A stretch of 64,000 bases of DNA from Acidovorax sp. NB1 (lineage in GTDB: Bacteria; Pseudomonadota; Gammaproteobacteria; Burkholderiales; Burkholderiaceae_C): positions 248,001 through 312,000 of the forward strand of contig NZ_BJHU01000005.1 of NCBI RefSeq assembly GCF_005405905.1, written 5' to 3'. Position numbers and translations under genes: made by a program. Under the pieces are notes generated by a model. It did not search any database. It was not told the DNA's origin and saw only the letters and a list, made by a program, of their open reading frames with translations. Numbering within the stretch: position 1 is the first letter of the stretch; every line of letters starts with the position of its first letter. This document shows positions 36,889 through 46,616 of this stretch, piece after piece.

Positions 36889-39303
36889 ATGCGTTTGCTC
36901 CACCCCTCGTCGCTGACCTCCAAGACCCTGGCCTGGGTGGTTGTGGCCAGCCTGGTGGCATTTGCCGCCATCACCGGGGTGACTGTGTGGCAAGAAAGGG
37001 CCCGGCTGCTGGAACGGGCGCACGAGCAGGCCCAGCGCAGCGTGCAACAAAACCTGCCCGCGCTCAGCGACAGCCTCTGGAACTTCAACAACGCCAGCCT
37101 GCGCGCCCTGCTCATCGGCATGGTGGGCGAAGGCGCCATCGTGCGTGCCGACATCCTGGACGGGGACCGCACGCTGATGACGGTGTCGCGCCCCGGCGAG
37201 GTCCCGCCCATCGACACCACCTGGACCCACGCCATCGCCGACCCCACCCACACCGGCCCGAACCAGCCCCAGCTGGGTGAGATCCGGGTGTACGAGTCCT
37301 ACGCCGCCCTGCGTGCGCAGCAGGCCGAGACTGCCTGGCGCATCGCCATCGCCCAGCTGCTGCAGATCGCCAGCATCGCCGCCATGCTGGTCGTCATCGT
37401 GCGCTGGCTCATCATGCGCCACCTGTCGGCGCTGGCGCGGGCTGTCACAGGCCTGAACCCTTTGGACAGCCGGGACCGCATCCGCCTGCAGCGCAAAACC
37501 AGTGGCACGCAGCCCGACGAACTCGACGCCCTGGTGGACGCCCTCAACCGCTTTCACACCGAACGCGCCACCGAAGCCGGGTTGCGCCTGCAGGCCGAGC
37601 GCGCGCTGCGCGCGCGGGTGCAAGAGATCGAGGCCACGCTGGGCGCGCTCAGCGACGGGGTGCTGGCCCTCAACGGCGCAGGCGACGTGGCCTATGCCAA
37701 CGGTGCGGCAGCGCGCCTGCTGGGCATGGCAGAGCCCACGCTGCAGGGACAGCCCTGGCACAACCTGTTCCGGCTGCTGGACGAGGCCAGCGGCGAGCCA
37801 CGCGGCGAATGGCTGGAACAGGCCCGGCAATCCCGGCAGCCGCAGCGTGTGCGTGGCGAACTGCGCATTGCCCCGGCACACGCGCGCGCCTTTGTGGCAG
37901 AACTCAATGCCGTGCCGCTGCACAACCCGGGGGACGTGGTGCTGCTGCTGGTGCTGCGCGACATCTCCGAAGAAATCGACAAAGAGCGGCAGATCGTCTT
38001 CCAGGCCTTCCACGACCCACTCACAGGCCTGGGCAACCGCTCCAAACTGGCGCGCGACCTGCCGCTGGACCTGGCCCGTGCGCGGGCAGCCCAGGGCCAG
38101 CTGGCCCTGCTGTTCATCGATCTGGACAACTTCAAGGACATCAACGACACCCTGGGCCACCAGGTAGGCGACCTGCTGCTGCGCCAGCTGGCGCTGCGCC
38201 TGCAGGCCACGGTGATGCCCCCGGCCTGGGTCACGCGCCACGGTGGCGACGAGTTCCTGGTGGTGCTGCCACAGCTGAGCGGCGAAGAGCAGGCCATTGC
38301 CCTCGCGCAGGAGCTGATGAGCCAGATCCGCCGCCCTTTCACCCTGGAGGGCTACCAGCTGCACGTCACGCCTTCGGTGGGCATCAGCCTCTTCCCCGAC
38401 CACGGCAGCACACCGGCCGAACTGGTGAGCCGTGCGGACATGGGCATGTATGCCGCCAAGAAGCTGGGGCGCAATACCTACTGCGTTTTTGACGACCGGC
38501 AGCTGCAGGAGTCGTCGCGGCGGCTGAGCGTCGAAAACGGGCTGCGCACTGCATTGGCCCAGAGCGAGTTCTGGCTGGCCTACCAGCCCAAGGTAGAACT
38601 GGCGAGCGGCCGGATCGTGGGCGTGGAAGCCCTGCTGCGCTGGGAGAGCCAGCAGCTGGGCCGCATTCCGCCCGCCAGCTTCATCCCCGTTGCCGAGGAA
38701 AGCGGCCTCATCATCGACATCGGCGACTGGGTACTGCGTGAGGCCATTGCCGCGGCACGGCGCTGGCGCGACATGCTGGGCACCGAAGTGCCCGTGGCGG
38801 TCAACGTGGCGGCAGCGCAGTTCCGCAGCCCGCGCCTGCTGCAGACGCTGCGCGCCATCGCAGCCGAAGACCGCGACATCCCGCGCCTGATCCAGCTGGA
38901 AGTGACCGAAAGCGCGCTGATCAGCGGGCTGGAGGACGTGACCGGCAAGTTCATCGCGATCAAGGAGCTGGGCTACAGCATCGCCATCGACGATTTCGGC
39001 ACCGGGTACTCATCGCTGTCGTACCTGAAGAACCTGCCGGTGGATACGCTCAAGATCGACCAGGCCTTCATCCGCGACCTGCACCGCAGCACGCAGGACG
39101 TGACCATCGTCTCGGCCGTGGTGCGCATGGGCCAGAGCCTGGGCTTTGCCATCGTGGCCGAGGGGGTGGAGGAAGCACGCCATGTACAGATTCTCCAGGG
39201 CCTGGGCTGCGACCAGGGCCAGGGCTACCACTTCAGCCGCCCCGTGCCCGAGGCCGAGCTGATCCCCCTGCTCCGGCAGGGGTGTGGCGCGGTCAAGGCC
39301 TGA
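36889..39303 (+). CDS. Membrane GGDEF-EAL c-di-GMP protein
   Basis: An 804-residue sensor protein. First membrane segment near residues 12-34 (TLAWVVVASLVAFAAITGV), periplasmic region to about 150, second membrane segment, HAMP-like linker, PAS domain (IEATLGALSDGVLALNGAGD), GGDEF signature intact at 452-456, and EAL domain with EALLR at 580 and DDFGTGYSSLSYL. No RxxD I-site precedes GGDEF (PAWVTRH). The ATG at 36889 is the first well-placed one; an upstream TTG adds 22 Pro-rich residues. Confidence 0.88.
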   Translation: MRLLHPSSLTSKTLAWVVVASLVAFAAITGVTVWQERARLLERAHEQAQRSVQQNLPALSDSLWNFNNASLRALLIGMVGEGAIVRADILDGDRTLMTVSRPGEVPPIDTTWTHAIADPTHTGPNQPQLGEIRVYESYAALRAQQAETAWRIAIAQLLQIASIAAMLVVIVRWLIMRHLSALARAVTGLNPLDSRDRIRLQRKTSGTQPDELDALVDALNRFHTERATEAGLRLQAERALRARVQEIEATLGALSDGVLALNGAGDVAYANGAAARLLGMAEPTLQGQPWHNLFRLLDEASGEPRGEWLEQARQSRQPQRVRGELRIAPAHARAFVAELNAVPLHNPGDVVLLLVLRDISEEIDKERQIVFQAFHDPLTGLGNRSKLARDLPLDLARARAAQGQLALLFIDLDNFKDINDTLGHQVGDLLLRQLALRLQATVMPPAWVTRHGGDEFLVVLPQLSGEEQAIALAQELMSQIRRPFTLEGYQLHVTPSVGISLFPDHGSTPAELVSRADMGMYAAKKLGRNTYCVFDDRQLQESSRRLSVENGLRTALAQSEFWLAYQPKVELASGRIVGVEALLRWESQQLGRIPPASFIPVAEESGLIIDIGDWVLREAIAAARRWRDMLGTEVPVAVNVAAAQFRSPRLLQTLRAIAAEDRDIPRLIQLEVTESALISGLEDVTGKFIAIKELGYSIAIDDFGTGYSSLSYLKNLPVDTLKIDQAFIRDLHRSTQDVTIVSAVVRMGQSLGFAIVAEGVEEARHVQILQGLGCDQGQGYHFSRPVPEAELIPLLRQGCGAVKA

Positions 39304-39325
39304 AAGGCGCTGACCGAAGGCGGTT

Positions 39326-40243
39326 TCAGTCCGCCTTGAACCGCTGGGGCGGCAACGGGATGAACTCCGTTTCGCCCGGCACCTGGCCCAAACGCTGCGC
39401 GTCCCAGTCTTGCGCGGCCTGCACGATGCGCTCCTTGCGACTGGACACAAAGTTCCACCACATGTGGCGCGGGGCATCCAGCGCATCACCGCCAATCACC
39501 ATGAGCCGGGCGCCTGTATCGGCAGGGGCTGCCAGGTGCATGCCCTGCCCGCTCTCCACCACGCCCAGCAACTGGGCGTCCAGGGTCTGGCCATTGAGCT
39601 GCACCGGCTGGTCCACGGTGTAGACCGCCATTTCCTGCGCCAGCGCCGGGATCTCCAGCGTGGCACCGGCGGACAGCTGCACATCCAGGTACAGCGTGGG
39701 CGAGAGTGTGGCCACCGGCGAGGTCTGGCCGAAGGCCGTGCCAATGAGCACGCGCACCGTGGCACCTGCGGCACCACCGGCGCTGCCCACATGCACTTCA
39801 GGGATGGCTGCAGCGGGCGTGTGCACAAAGGAGGGATCGGCCTCTTCATGCGCCACGGGCAAGGCCGTCCACAGCTGGATGCCATGGTTCACATAGGCCG
39901 TGTCGGCCAGGCTTTCGGGGCGGCGCTCGGAGTGCACGATGCCCCGGCCGGCCGTCATCCAGTTGATGGCACCGGGCTCGATCTGCTGCACGCAGCCCAG
40001 GCTGTCGCGGTGCATGATGGCGCCAGAGAACAGATAGGTCACCGTCGCCAGGCCAATGTGCGGGTGGGGCCGCACATCGTGGCTGTCGCCCGGCATCACG
40101 GTCACAGGGCCGAAGTGGTCAAAAAACAGGAACGGCCCCACGGCCTTGCGCTGCACGGCGGGCAGCAGACGGCGCACGGTGAAGCCGCCACCGAGGTCCT
40201 TGGCGTGGCCCTTGAGGGGCAGAAAGCTGGGGGTATCGCTCAT
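39326..40243 (-). CDS. Pirin-family protein
   Basis: A 305-residue bicupin. The N-terminal cupin has the metal-ligand set RPHPHIGLATVTYLFSGAI and later GIVHSERRP. Pirins are redox-related; some are quercetinases. The ATG at 40243 overlaps the preceding stop (ATGA), so translation is coupled to the OsmC gene. Second pirin-like gene of the cluster. Confidence 0.88.
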   Translation of the reverse strand: MSDTPSFLPLKGHAKDLGGGFTVRRLLPAVQRKAVGPFLFFDHFGPVTVMPGDSHDVRPHPHIGLATVTYLFSGAIMHRDSLGCVQQIEPGAINWMTAGRGIVHSERRPESLADTAYVNHGIQLWTALPVAHEEADPSFVHTPAAAIPEVHVGSAGGAAGATVRVLIGTAFGQTSPVATLSPTLYLDVQLSAGATLEIPALAQEMAVYTVDQPVQLNGQTLDAQLLGVVESGQGMHLAAPADTGARLMVIGGDALDAPRHMWWNFVSSRKERIVQAAQDWDAQRLGQVPGETEFIPLPPQRFKAD

Positions 40244-40647
40244 GGCGCGCGCTCCACCGAGGTGCTGATCTCAGTCGTCACGGTAGTCATCAGCTTGTGT
40301 ACGGGGCATTTCTGCGCCACGGTTTCCAGCTCGGCGATCTGGGCATCGGTGAGGTCACCGCTGACCTGCAGCCGCGTTGCGAGGCGGTAGACGCCCGTGC
40401 GCTCGGCCGAGGCGTCGCGCTCGACCACGGTCTGCACATCGTCCACCGGCAGGCCCTTGCGGCGTGCGTACCACAGCACCGTGAGGGCCTTGCAGGCCCC
40501 CAGGGCAGCGTCATACAGGTCGTGCGGGCTGGGGCCGCTGTCGGTGCCGCCCTCCTCCACACTGCCATCGGCCACGAGGTCGTGCGCACGGATGTGCACG
40601 GTCTGGGCCATGGGCGCGCCGGGGACGCGCCGCAATTCAACTGCCAT
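40240..40647 (-). CDS. OsmC-family protein
   Basis: A 135-residue OsmC/Ohr-type protein. SGPSPHDLYDAALGACKALT matches the family site with its reactive Cys, and CPVHKLMTTVTTEI supplies the second one. Such proteins reduce organic hydroperoxides or act on thiol adducts. AGGAGA stands before the ATG at 40647. Its stop overlaps the pirin start. Confidence 0.88.
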   Translation of the reverse strand: MAVELRRVPGAPMAQTVHIRAHDLVADGSVEEGGTDSGPSPHDLYDAALGACKALTVLWYARRKGLPVDDVQTVVERDASAERTGVYRLATRLQVSGDLTDAQIAELETVAQKCPVHKLMTTVTTEISTSVERAP

Positions 40648-40706
40648 GGGGTGTTCTCCTGGTTGTATTGGGGCGCGCCACTGTAGCGCCAAAAGGGGGC
40701 TTCGCC

Positions 40707-41261
40707 TTAACGGGCGAGGCGGCGGGCCACGTCGGCCACACGCTGGCCGAACTGCTTGCCCGTCTCCAGGTCGCCAGGGAACATCTCGGCGGCCGAGGCG
40801 TCGGACGGCGACTGGGACATGGCGCCGCTGAACGAGCCGATCCAGTTCACATCGTTGCGCGTGGCCGCCTTGGAGTTGGCGGGCATCATGCCGTTGCCCA
40901 CCCAGATGCCGCCGTGCTGCATGGCCAGGTGGAACATGTAGTCCAGCGTGATCTGCTTGTCGCCATTGGTGCTGGCGCTGTTGGTAAAGCCTGCAAACAG
41001 CTTGTCCTTCCAGGCCTGGCTGAACCAGGGCTTGGAAGAGGCGTCGGCGAACTTCTTGAACTGCCAGCTGGGGCCGGCCATGTAGGTGGGCGAGCCAAAA
41101 ATGATGGCGCTGGCAGCGGCCAGCGTTTCCCAGCCACCTTCGGGCAGGTTGCCCTCGGCATCAATGGCGACCAGTTGGGCGCCTGCGCCCTCTGCCACAG
41201 ACTGCGCCAGGCGCTGCGTGTGACCATAACCCGAGTGGTAAACAACTGCGATGTGTGCCAT
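40707..41261 (-). CDS. Flavodoxin-like NAD(P)H:quinone oxidoreductase
   Basis: A 184-residue FMN protein of the WrbA/NADPH-dependent FMN reductase group. The phosphate-binding loop is HSGYGHTQRLAQSVAEGAG; the second FMN segment is FGSPTYMAGPSWQFKKFAD. Two-electron quinone reduction is the likely role. The gene lies 59 bp upstream of osmC, same strand. Confidence 0.85.
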   Translation of the reverse strand: MAHIAVVYHSGYGHTQRLAQSVAEGAGAQLVAIDAEGNLPEGGWETLAAASAIIFGSPTYMAGPSWQFKKFADASSKPWFSQAWKDKLFAGFTNSASTNGDKQITLDYMFHLAMQHGGIWVGNGMMPANSKAATRNDVNWIGSFSGAMSQSPSDASAAEMFPGDLETGKQFGQRVADVARRLAR

Positions 41262-41404
41262 GAGATAACTCCTGTTGAAACGATGAGGGAACGAGACCAG
41301 GGGAAAGAACCAAAAGAACTACCAGCAGAACGACAACCAACGGCGAGATTGAATGCCAGAACCTGCACCCCTGCGGGTTGCAGGCCCTTTCTATGCAAAC
41401 CGGA

Positions 41405-41818
41405 TCAGCGGTCCGAGCGGCGTGCGTCCAGGCTCCAGGCGCCGGCGCCAAACGCTGCCAAGGCCAGCAGGCCGCCAGTCACGCCCACGTTCTTGAAGAA
41501 CATGAGCTGCTGCATCATTTGCTTGTCGGCGGGCAGATTCCAGTAGGCATGGAAGAAGAAGCTGGCCACCAGTGTGAAGAAAGCCAGTGCCAGCGCAGCA
41601 AACCGGGTGCCCACGCCAAACAGGAGCGCCAGGCTGCCCAGCACTTCGACAGCCGCCGCCAGGGCCGCCGCCACCGTGGGCATGGGCAGGCCCACCGAGG
41701 TGATGTAGCCCACGGTGCCGGCAAAGCCGGTGAGTTTGCTGATGCCCGCAGGCAGGAACAGGGCAACCAGCAGCAGGCGTGCGGCCAGGGCCAGGGGGTT
41801 TTGCAGGGATGTGAGCAT
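41405..41818 (-). CDS. DoxX-family membrane protein
   Basis: A 137-residue protein with four hydrophobic segments (LLLVALFLPAGISKLTGFAG, then AAVEVLGSLALLFGVGTRFA). DoxX-like proteins are membrane partners of redox enzymes. AGGAG precedes the ATG at 41818. It follows yhaK by 40 bp. Confidence 0.85.
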   Translation of the reverse strand: MLTSLQNPLALAARLLLVALFLPAGISKLTGFAGTVGYITSVGLPMPTVAAALAAAVEVLGSLALLFGVGTRFAALALAFFTLVASFFFHAYWNLPADKQMMQQLMFFKNVGVTGGLLALAAFGAGAWSLDARRSDR

Positions 41819-41858
41819 GGTGAAGAACTCCTGAGTGAAAGTGGTTACGAAGTAAAAA

Positions 41859-42560
41859 TCACGCGGCCAGGTCAAACACCAGCACCTCGGCGTCGTGGCC
41901 ATCGGTCAACGACAAGGTGGTTTCCTTTTCCATCAGCAGCGCATCGCCGCCCGACAGGGCCTGGCCGTTGGCGCTCAGCGCGCCACGCACCAGGTGCACA
42001 TAGGTCTTGCGGCCGGGGTTCAGCGCCAGCGTGACGGATTCCGCGCCATTCAGCAAACCTGCGTACAGGGCTGCATCGGCATGGATCTTGACCGAGCCCT
42101 GGGCGCCGTCGGGCGATGCCACCAGACGCAGGGCGCCGCGCTTTTCCGCCTCGGCAAAGGTCTTTTGCTCGTAGCTCGGCGGGATGCCGCGCACATTGGG
42201 CTCGATCCAGATCTGCAGGAAATGCGTGGTCTGGCCCGCAGCGTGGTTGAACTCGCTGTGCTGCACACCGGTGCCTGCGCTCATGCGCTGCACGTCGCCG
42301 GGCGGGATGCCCTTGATGTTGCCCATGCTGTCCTTGTGGGCCAGTTCGCCCGACAGCACGTAGCTGATGATTTCCATGTCGCGGTGGCCATGGGTGCCAA
42401 ACCCGGTGCCGGGTGCAATGCGGTCTTCGTTGATGACGCGCAGGTTGCCAAAGCCCATGTGGGCGGGGTCGTAGTACCCGGCGAAAGAGAAGCTGTGGAA
42501 GGAATTGAGCCAGCCATGGTCGGCGTGGCCCCGGTCTTGCGATTTACGAACAGTCAGCAT
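41859..42560 (-). CDS. yhaK: YhaK-like pirin-family bicupin
   Basis: A 233-residue YhaK-like protein. HADHGWLNSFHSFSFAGYYD and HGHRDMEIISYVLSGELAHK are signatures. AAGGAG stands before the ATG at 42560. E. coli yhaK is likewise divergent from LysR gene yhaJ, which parallels this locus. Proposed role: redox or quinone-related. Confidence 0.87.
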   Translation of the reverse strand: MLTVRKSQDRGHADHGWLNSFHSFSFAGYYDPAHMGFGNLRVINEDRIAPGTGFGTHGHRDMEIISYVLSGELAHKDSMGNIKGIPPGDVQRMSAGTGVQHSEFNHAAGQTTHFLQIWIEPNVRGIPPSYEQKTFAEAEKRGALRLVASPDGAQGSVKIHADAALYAGLLNGAESVTLALNPGRKTYVHLVRGALSANGQALSGGDALLMEKETTLSLTDGHDAEVLVFDLAA

Positions 42561-42633
42561 GTGAGTGCTCCTTTCAAGACTCGACTGTAGGACTGCCACA
42601 CCCGCTGCGGGCACAGACGGATTGATGGCAATG

Positions 42634-42648
42634 TTCAAATAATCTGAA
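42634..42648. promoter_or_regulatory. LysR-type operator (TTCA-N7-TGAA)
   Basis: TTCAAATAATCTGAA is an inverted repeat that fits the T-N11-A LysR consensus. It lies between the divergent yhaK and lysR starts, 17 bp before the latter. Confidence 0.6.
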
Positions 42649-42664
42649 TTAACATGGCACCACC

Positions 42665-43603
42665 ATGCAAAACGCCCGCGATGTCCTCACCCCCGATGCG
42701 CTGACAATGCTGCAGGTGATTGCCGAGGCGGGCAGCTTTGCCGCCGCCGCCCGGCAACTGGGCTTGGTGCCCAGCGCCCTCACCTACCGCGTGCGGCAGA
42801 TTGAAGATGCCCTGGACGTGCTGCTGTTTGACCGCAGCGCGCGCCAGGCCCGTCCCACCGAGGCCGGGGTGGAGCTGCTGCGCGAAGGCGCCCGCCTGCT
42901 GCAGGACATCGACGCCGTGGCCCACCGCGTGCGCCGCGTGGCCACGGGCTGGGAGCCGCAGCTCACGCTGTCCATCGACGGCATCATCTCGCCCCACACC
43001 ATGCTGGAGCTGGTGGACGCGTTCTACGCCATGCAGCCGCCCACGCGCCTGAAGCTGCGCGACGGCATCATGACCGGCACGCTGGAGGCCCTGACCTCGG
43101 GCCGCGCCGACCTGGCCATCGGCGTATCGGTGGCCAGCAACAATGTGGCGGGCCTCCAGCAAGGGCTGCTGGGCGATGTGCTGTTCATCTACGTGGTGGC
43201 TCCCCACCACCCGCTGGCCTCCGCACCCGAACCGATTTCGGACGCCACGCTGCTCGAACACCGCGCTGTGGCCGTGGCCGATTCGGCCACGCGCGGCGGC
43301 GCCACCATGGGGCTGCTCGGCGGGCAGGATGTGCTGACGGTGGACACCATGCAGGCCAAGGTGCAGGTGCAACTGCGCGGCCTGGGCGGCGGCTTTCTGC
43401 CCGAACCCATGGTGCGCCCCTACCTGGAGGCAGGTCGCCTGGTAGCCCGCCGCGTGGCCCGGCCCGAGCGCAACGTGCGCGTGCACTACGCCTGGGGCGG
43501 CCCCGGCTTCACCGCACCCGGCCGCGCGCTGCAGTGGTGGCTGAACCAGCTGCAAAGCCCCGCCACACGCCGCGCTCTGCTGGAAAACCACCATCATTTC
43601 TGA
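42665..43603 (+). CDS. LysR-family regulator (YhaJ-like position)
   Basis: A 312-residue LysR regulator. The helix-turn-helix is AEAGSFAAAARQLGLVPSAL and TYRVRQIEDALDVLLFDRSA. The C-terminal effector domain is complete (TLSIDGIISPHTMLELVDAF). Divergent from the yhaK-doxX-flavodoxin-osmC-pirin run, which it probably controls. Naming as yhaJ is by position only. Confidence 0.85.
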   Translation: MQNARDVLTPDALTMLQVIAEAGSFAAAARQLGLVPSALTYRVRQIEDALDVLLFDRSARQARPTEAGVELLREGARLLQDIDAVAHRVRRVATGWEPQLTLSIDGIISPHTMLELVDAFYAMQPPTRLKLRDGIMTGTLEALTSGRADLAIGVSVASNNVAGLQQGLLGDVLFIYVVAPHHPLASAPEPISDATLLEHRAVAVADSATRGGATMGLLGGQDVLTVDTMQAKVQVQLRGLGGGFLPEPMVRPYLEAGRLVARRVARPERNVRVHYAWGGPGFTAPGRALQWWLNQLQSPATRRALLENHHHF

Positions 43604-43700
43604 TCCCGATCAAGCGCCCATCCCCCGGCTGCGCGTGTAGAGTGGTCACCGTTGGTTCTGTACTGCATTTCATCTGCCGACCGTCACCGAAAGGCCTCCC

Positions 43701-44843
43701 ATGAGCACACCCGATCCTCGCCCCGCCAAACGGCTCCGACGCACCAGCGCCCCGACCACCGCCCCCGTTGCGGCACCCGCAGCCCCCACCACCCTATCGG
43801 GCAAACCCCAGCGCCATTTCGCCATCATCGGCGCTGGCATGGCGGGCATTGCCTGCGCCCGCACGCTGGTGCAGGCCGGGCACCGCGTGACGGTGTTTGA
43901 AAAATCTACCCAGGCCGGTGGCCGCACCGCCACCATCGACACCCCGTTTGGCAACTTTGACGCCGGGGCCCAGTACTTCACCGTGCGCGACCCGCGCTTT
44001 GCCCGTGCCATCGACACCGTGCCCGGCATCTGCAAGCGCTGGAGCGCCAATTCCGTCCAGGTGCTGGACGCCGCAGGCCGCGTGGCCGCTGCGGGCCTGC
44101 CCCACCGCGAGGCCCACTGGGTGGCCAGCCCGGGCATGCAGGCCCTGGTGGGCACCTGGGCCGAGCCGCTGCGCCTGGCGGGCCAGTTGCTCACCAACAC
44201 CCGCGTGACCCGCATTGAGCCTGATCCCTTGAACACCCCCGGCTGGCAACTGCGCACGGAAGGCCCTGGCGGCAGCCAGCATGTCTACGCCGGGTTTGAC
44301 GCCGTGCTGCTGGCCCAGCCCGCCGTCCCTGCGCAGGCGCTGCTGGCCAGCTCGGCCGTGGACACGCCCCTGACCGACGCCCTCTCCAAGGTGGCCATCG
44401 CCCCGTGCTGGACGCTGATGCTGGCCTACCCCCAGGCCGTGCGCCCGGGCCTCACCACGCTGGGCCCGCAGTGGAACGCGGCGCGCAGCACCCACCACCG
44501 CATCGCCTGGCTGGCACGCGAATCGTCCAAGCCCGGCCGCAATGTGGTCGAACGCTGGACGGTGCAGGCCAGTCCCGCCTGGTCGGCAGAACACCTCGAA
44601 GACGACGAAGCCCGCGTGCAGGCCAAGCTGCTCAAGGCCTTTGCCGAAGTCACCGGCATCCGCGCCACCCCGGCCCATGCCGACACGCGCCGCTGGCGCT
44701 ATGCACAAACCACCCACCCCCTGGGCAAAAGCCACCTGTGGGACACCGCCATGGGCCTGGGCGCCTGTGGCGACTGGTGCCTGGGGCACCGCGTGGAAGA
44801 CGCCTTCGTGTCGGGCCTGGAGCTGGCACTCGCGGTGGCATGA
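43701..44843 (+). CDS. FAD-dependent amine-oxidase-like protein (renalase type)
   Basis: A 380-residue flavoprotein. A Pro/Ala-rich 35-residue leader precedes [20 protein letters not shown] and [20 protein letters not shown], then [15 protein letters not shown], as in renalase-like NAD(P)/FAD oxidoreductases. Its stop overlaps the gluQ start (ATGA), so they are coupled. Confidence 0.85.
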   Translation: MSTPDPRPAKRLRRTSAPTTAPVAAPAAPTTLSGKPQRHFAIIGAGMAGIACARTLVQAGHRVTVFEKSTQAGGRTATIDTPFGNFDAGAQYFTVRDPRFARAIDTVPGICKRWSANSVQVLDAAGRVAAAGLPHREAHWVASPGMQALVGTWAEPLRLAGQLLTNTRVTRIEPDPLNTPGWQLRTEGPGGSQHVYAGFDAVLLAQPAVPAQALLASSAVDTPLTDALSKVAIAPCWTLMLAYPQAVRPGLTTLGPQWNAARSTHHRIAWLARESSKPGRNVVERWTVQASPAWSAEHLEDDEARVQAKLLKAFAEVTGIRATPAHADTRRWRYAQTTHPLGKSHLWDTAMGLGACGDWCLGHRVEDAFVSGLELALAVA

Positions 44844-45817
44844 GCGCGACCACGGGCGCCGCAGGGCGCTACGTGGGCCGCTTCGCCCCCTCCCCCACGG
44901 GCCCGCTGCATGCGGGCTCACTGGTCGCGGCGCTCGCCAGCTGGCTTGATGCACGCGCCCATGGCGGGCAGTGGCTGGTCCGCATCGAGGACGTGGACAC
45001 CCCCCGCTGCGTGCCGGGCTCCGACCGTTTCATCCTGCAGCAGCTGGCCACCTGTGGCCTGGTGCCCGATGCCGAGCCCCAGTGGCAGTCGGCGCGTTCT
45101 GCCCACTACCAGCGGGCGCTGGACCAGCTGGTGACGCATGGCCACGCCTACCCCTGTGCCTGCTCACGCAAGGACATCGAAGACGCCCAGGCCGCGCTGG
45201 GCCATGCGCGCGAACGCCACGCCGCACTGCCCTACCCCGGCACCTGCCGCCACGGGCTGCGGGGCCGCACGGGCCGCTCGTGGCGGTTCAATGCCACGGA
45301 TTTCAGGCAAAAAAAGGCTCTTCCGCCTGATGGACATGCCCCATTAGCTATCAATTCAGTAGCAAACCACATTCTGCACTGGCGTGATCGTCGCCTGGGC
45401 CCGCAGCAGCAGGATGTGGCCCGCAGCGTGGGCGACTTTGTGCTGCACCGGGCCGACGGGCTCTGGGCCTACCAGCTGGCCGTGGTGGTGGACGACGCCG
45501 ACCAGGGCATCACCGACGTGGTGCGCGGCGAAGATCTGGCAGACAACACCCCGCGCCAGATCCTGCTGCAGCAGGCCCTGGGTGTGCCCACGCCCCGGTA
45601 TCTGCACACCCCGCTGGTGTGTGGCGCCAACGGTGAAAAGCTCTCCAAGCAAAACGGCGCCCGCGCGCTGGACCTGGGCAACCCGCTGCAGGCCCTGTCG
45701 CAGGCCGCCCAGGTGCTGGGCCTGCCCGCACTGGAACATCCGCACAACAATAGCCTGGGCGATGCACAAACACAGTGGGTCGCGGCGTGGCGACGAAACT
45801 ACAATGGCTCACCGTGA
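44840..45817 (+). CDS. gluQ: Glutamyl-Q tRNA(Asp) synthetase
   Basis: A 325-residue paralogue of GltX that glutamylates queuosine-34 of tRNA-Asp. The HIGH-like motif is [13 protein letters not shown]; zinc-type Cys are in YPCACSRKD and YPGTCRHG; the KMSKS-like motif is EKLSKQNGA. Residues about 152-177 ([20 protein letters not shown]) are extra relative to relatives and coincide with a family A copy. Start overlaps the previous stop; GTGA at the end couples trmB. Confidence 0.92.
   Translation: MSATTGAAGRYVGRFAPSPTGPLHAGSLVAALASWLDARAHGGQWLVRIEDVDTPRCVPGSDRFILQQLATCGLVPDAEPQWQSARSAHYQRALDQLVTHGHAYPCACSRKDIEDAQAALGHARERHAALPYPGTCRHGLRGRTGRSWRFNATDFRQKKALPPDGHAPLAINSVANHILHWRDRRLGPQQQDVARSVGDFVLHRADGLWAYQLAVVVDDADQGITDVVRGEDLADNTPRQILLQQALGVPTPRYLHTPLVCGANGEKLSKQNGARALDLGNPLQALSQAAQVLGLPALEHPHNNSLGDAQTQWVAAWRRNYNGSP
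45302..45367 (-). repeat. Family A repeat copy inside gluQ
   Basis: The + strand reads TTCAGGCAAAAAAAGGCTCT, TCCGCC, then ATTAGCTATCAATTCAGTAG. The TAGCTATCAA block is exact; the GGCC block is degraded. It is read in frame. Confidence 0.65.
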
Positions 45818-46572
45818 TTGAACCGACCCTCGTTTCCGCCCCCCTGAGCGCAGCGCCCGCTGCCGCTCCTTCCGCCCCCGGCGCTGCGCCTGCGGGCGTG
45901 ACCCATCCCAAGACCATCAAGAGCTTTGTGCGCCGAGCAGGCCGCACCACCACCGGCCAGGCCAAGGCGTTTGAAGACTTTGGCCCCCGTTTTGTTCTGC
46001 CATATGCCCCCGCCCCGCTGGACGCCACGGCCGCCTTTGGCCGCAGCGCCCCGCTGGTGCTCGAAATCGGCTTTGGCATGGGCGAGGCCACGGCCCACAT
46101 TGCCGGCGTGCGCCCCGCCGACAACTTCCTGTGCTGCGAAGTGCATGAACCCGGCGTGGGTGCGCTGCTCAAGCGCATCGGCGAGCAGGGCCTGTCCAAC
46201 ATCCGCATCCTGCAGCACGACGCGGTGGAGGTCATCGACCACATGCTGCCCGAAGGCAGTCTGGACGGCGTGCACATCTTCTTCCCCGACCCCTGGCACA
46301 AGAAGAAGCACAACAAGCGCCGCCTGATCCAGCCTCCGCTGGTGGCCAAGCTGGCCGCCCGCCTCAAACCCGGTGGCTACCTGCATTGCGCCACCGACTG
46401 GCAACCCTACGCAGAGCAGATGCTGCAGGTGCTGAGCGCCGAGCCCCTGCTCCAGAACACCGCCAACGGCTTTGCGCCGCAGCCCGACTACCGCCCCCTC
46501 ACTAAGTTCGAGAACCGTGGCCTGCGGCTCGGGCATGGGGTGTGGGACGTGGTGTTCGTGCGACGCAACTAG
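45814..46572 (+). CDS. trmB: tRNA (guanine-N7-)-methyltransferase
   Basis: A 252-residue SAM enzyme making m7G46. The SAM loop [33 protein letters not shown] and the C-terminal [19 protein letters not shown] are diagnostic. I use GTG 45814, which overlaps the gluQ stop (GTGA); an earlier in-frame GTG at 45775 would overlap more. The N-terminal 30 residues are Ala/Pro-rich. Confidence 0.92.
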   Translation: MIEPTLVSAPLSAAPAAAPSAPGAAPAGVTHPKTIKSFVRRAGRTTTGQAKAFEDFGPRFVLPYAPAPLDATAAFGRSAPLVLEIGFGMGEATAHIAGVRPADNFLCCEVHEPGVGALLKRIGEQGLSNIRILQHDAVEVIDHMLPEGSLDGVHIFFPDPWHKKKHNKRRLIQPPLVAKLAARLKPGGYLHCATDWQPYAEQMLQVLSAEPLLQNTANGFAPQPDYRPLTKFENRGLRLGHGVWDVVFVRRN

Positions 46573-46616
46573 CAGCACCAGCCACCATGCCCCGACCGGC
46601 CCGCCAAACACCGCCT

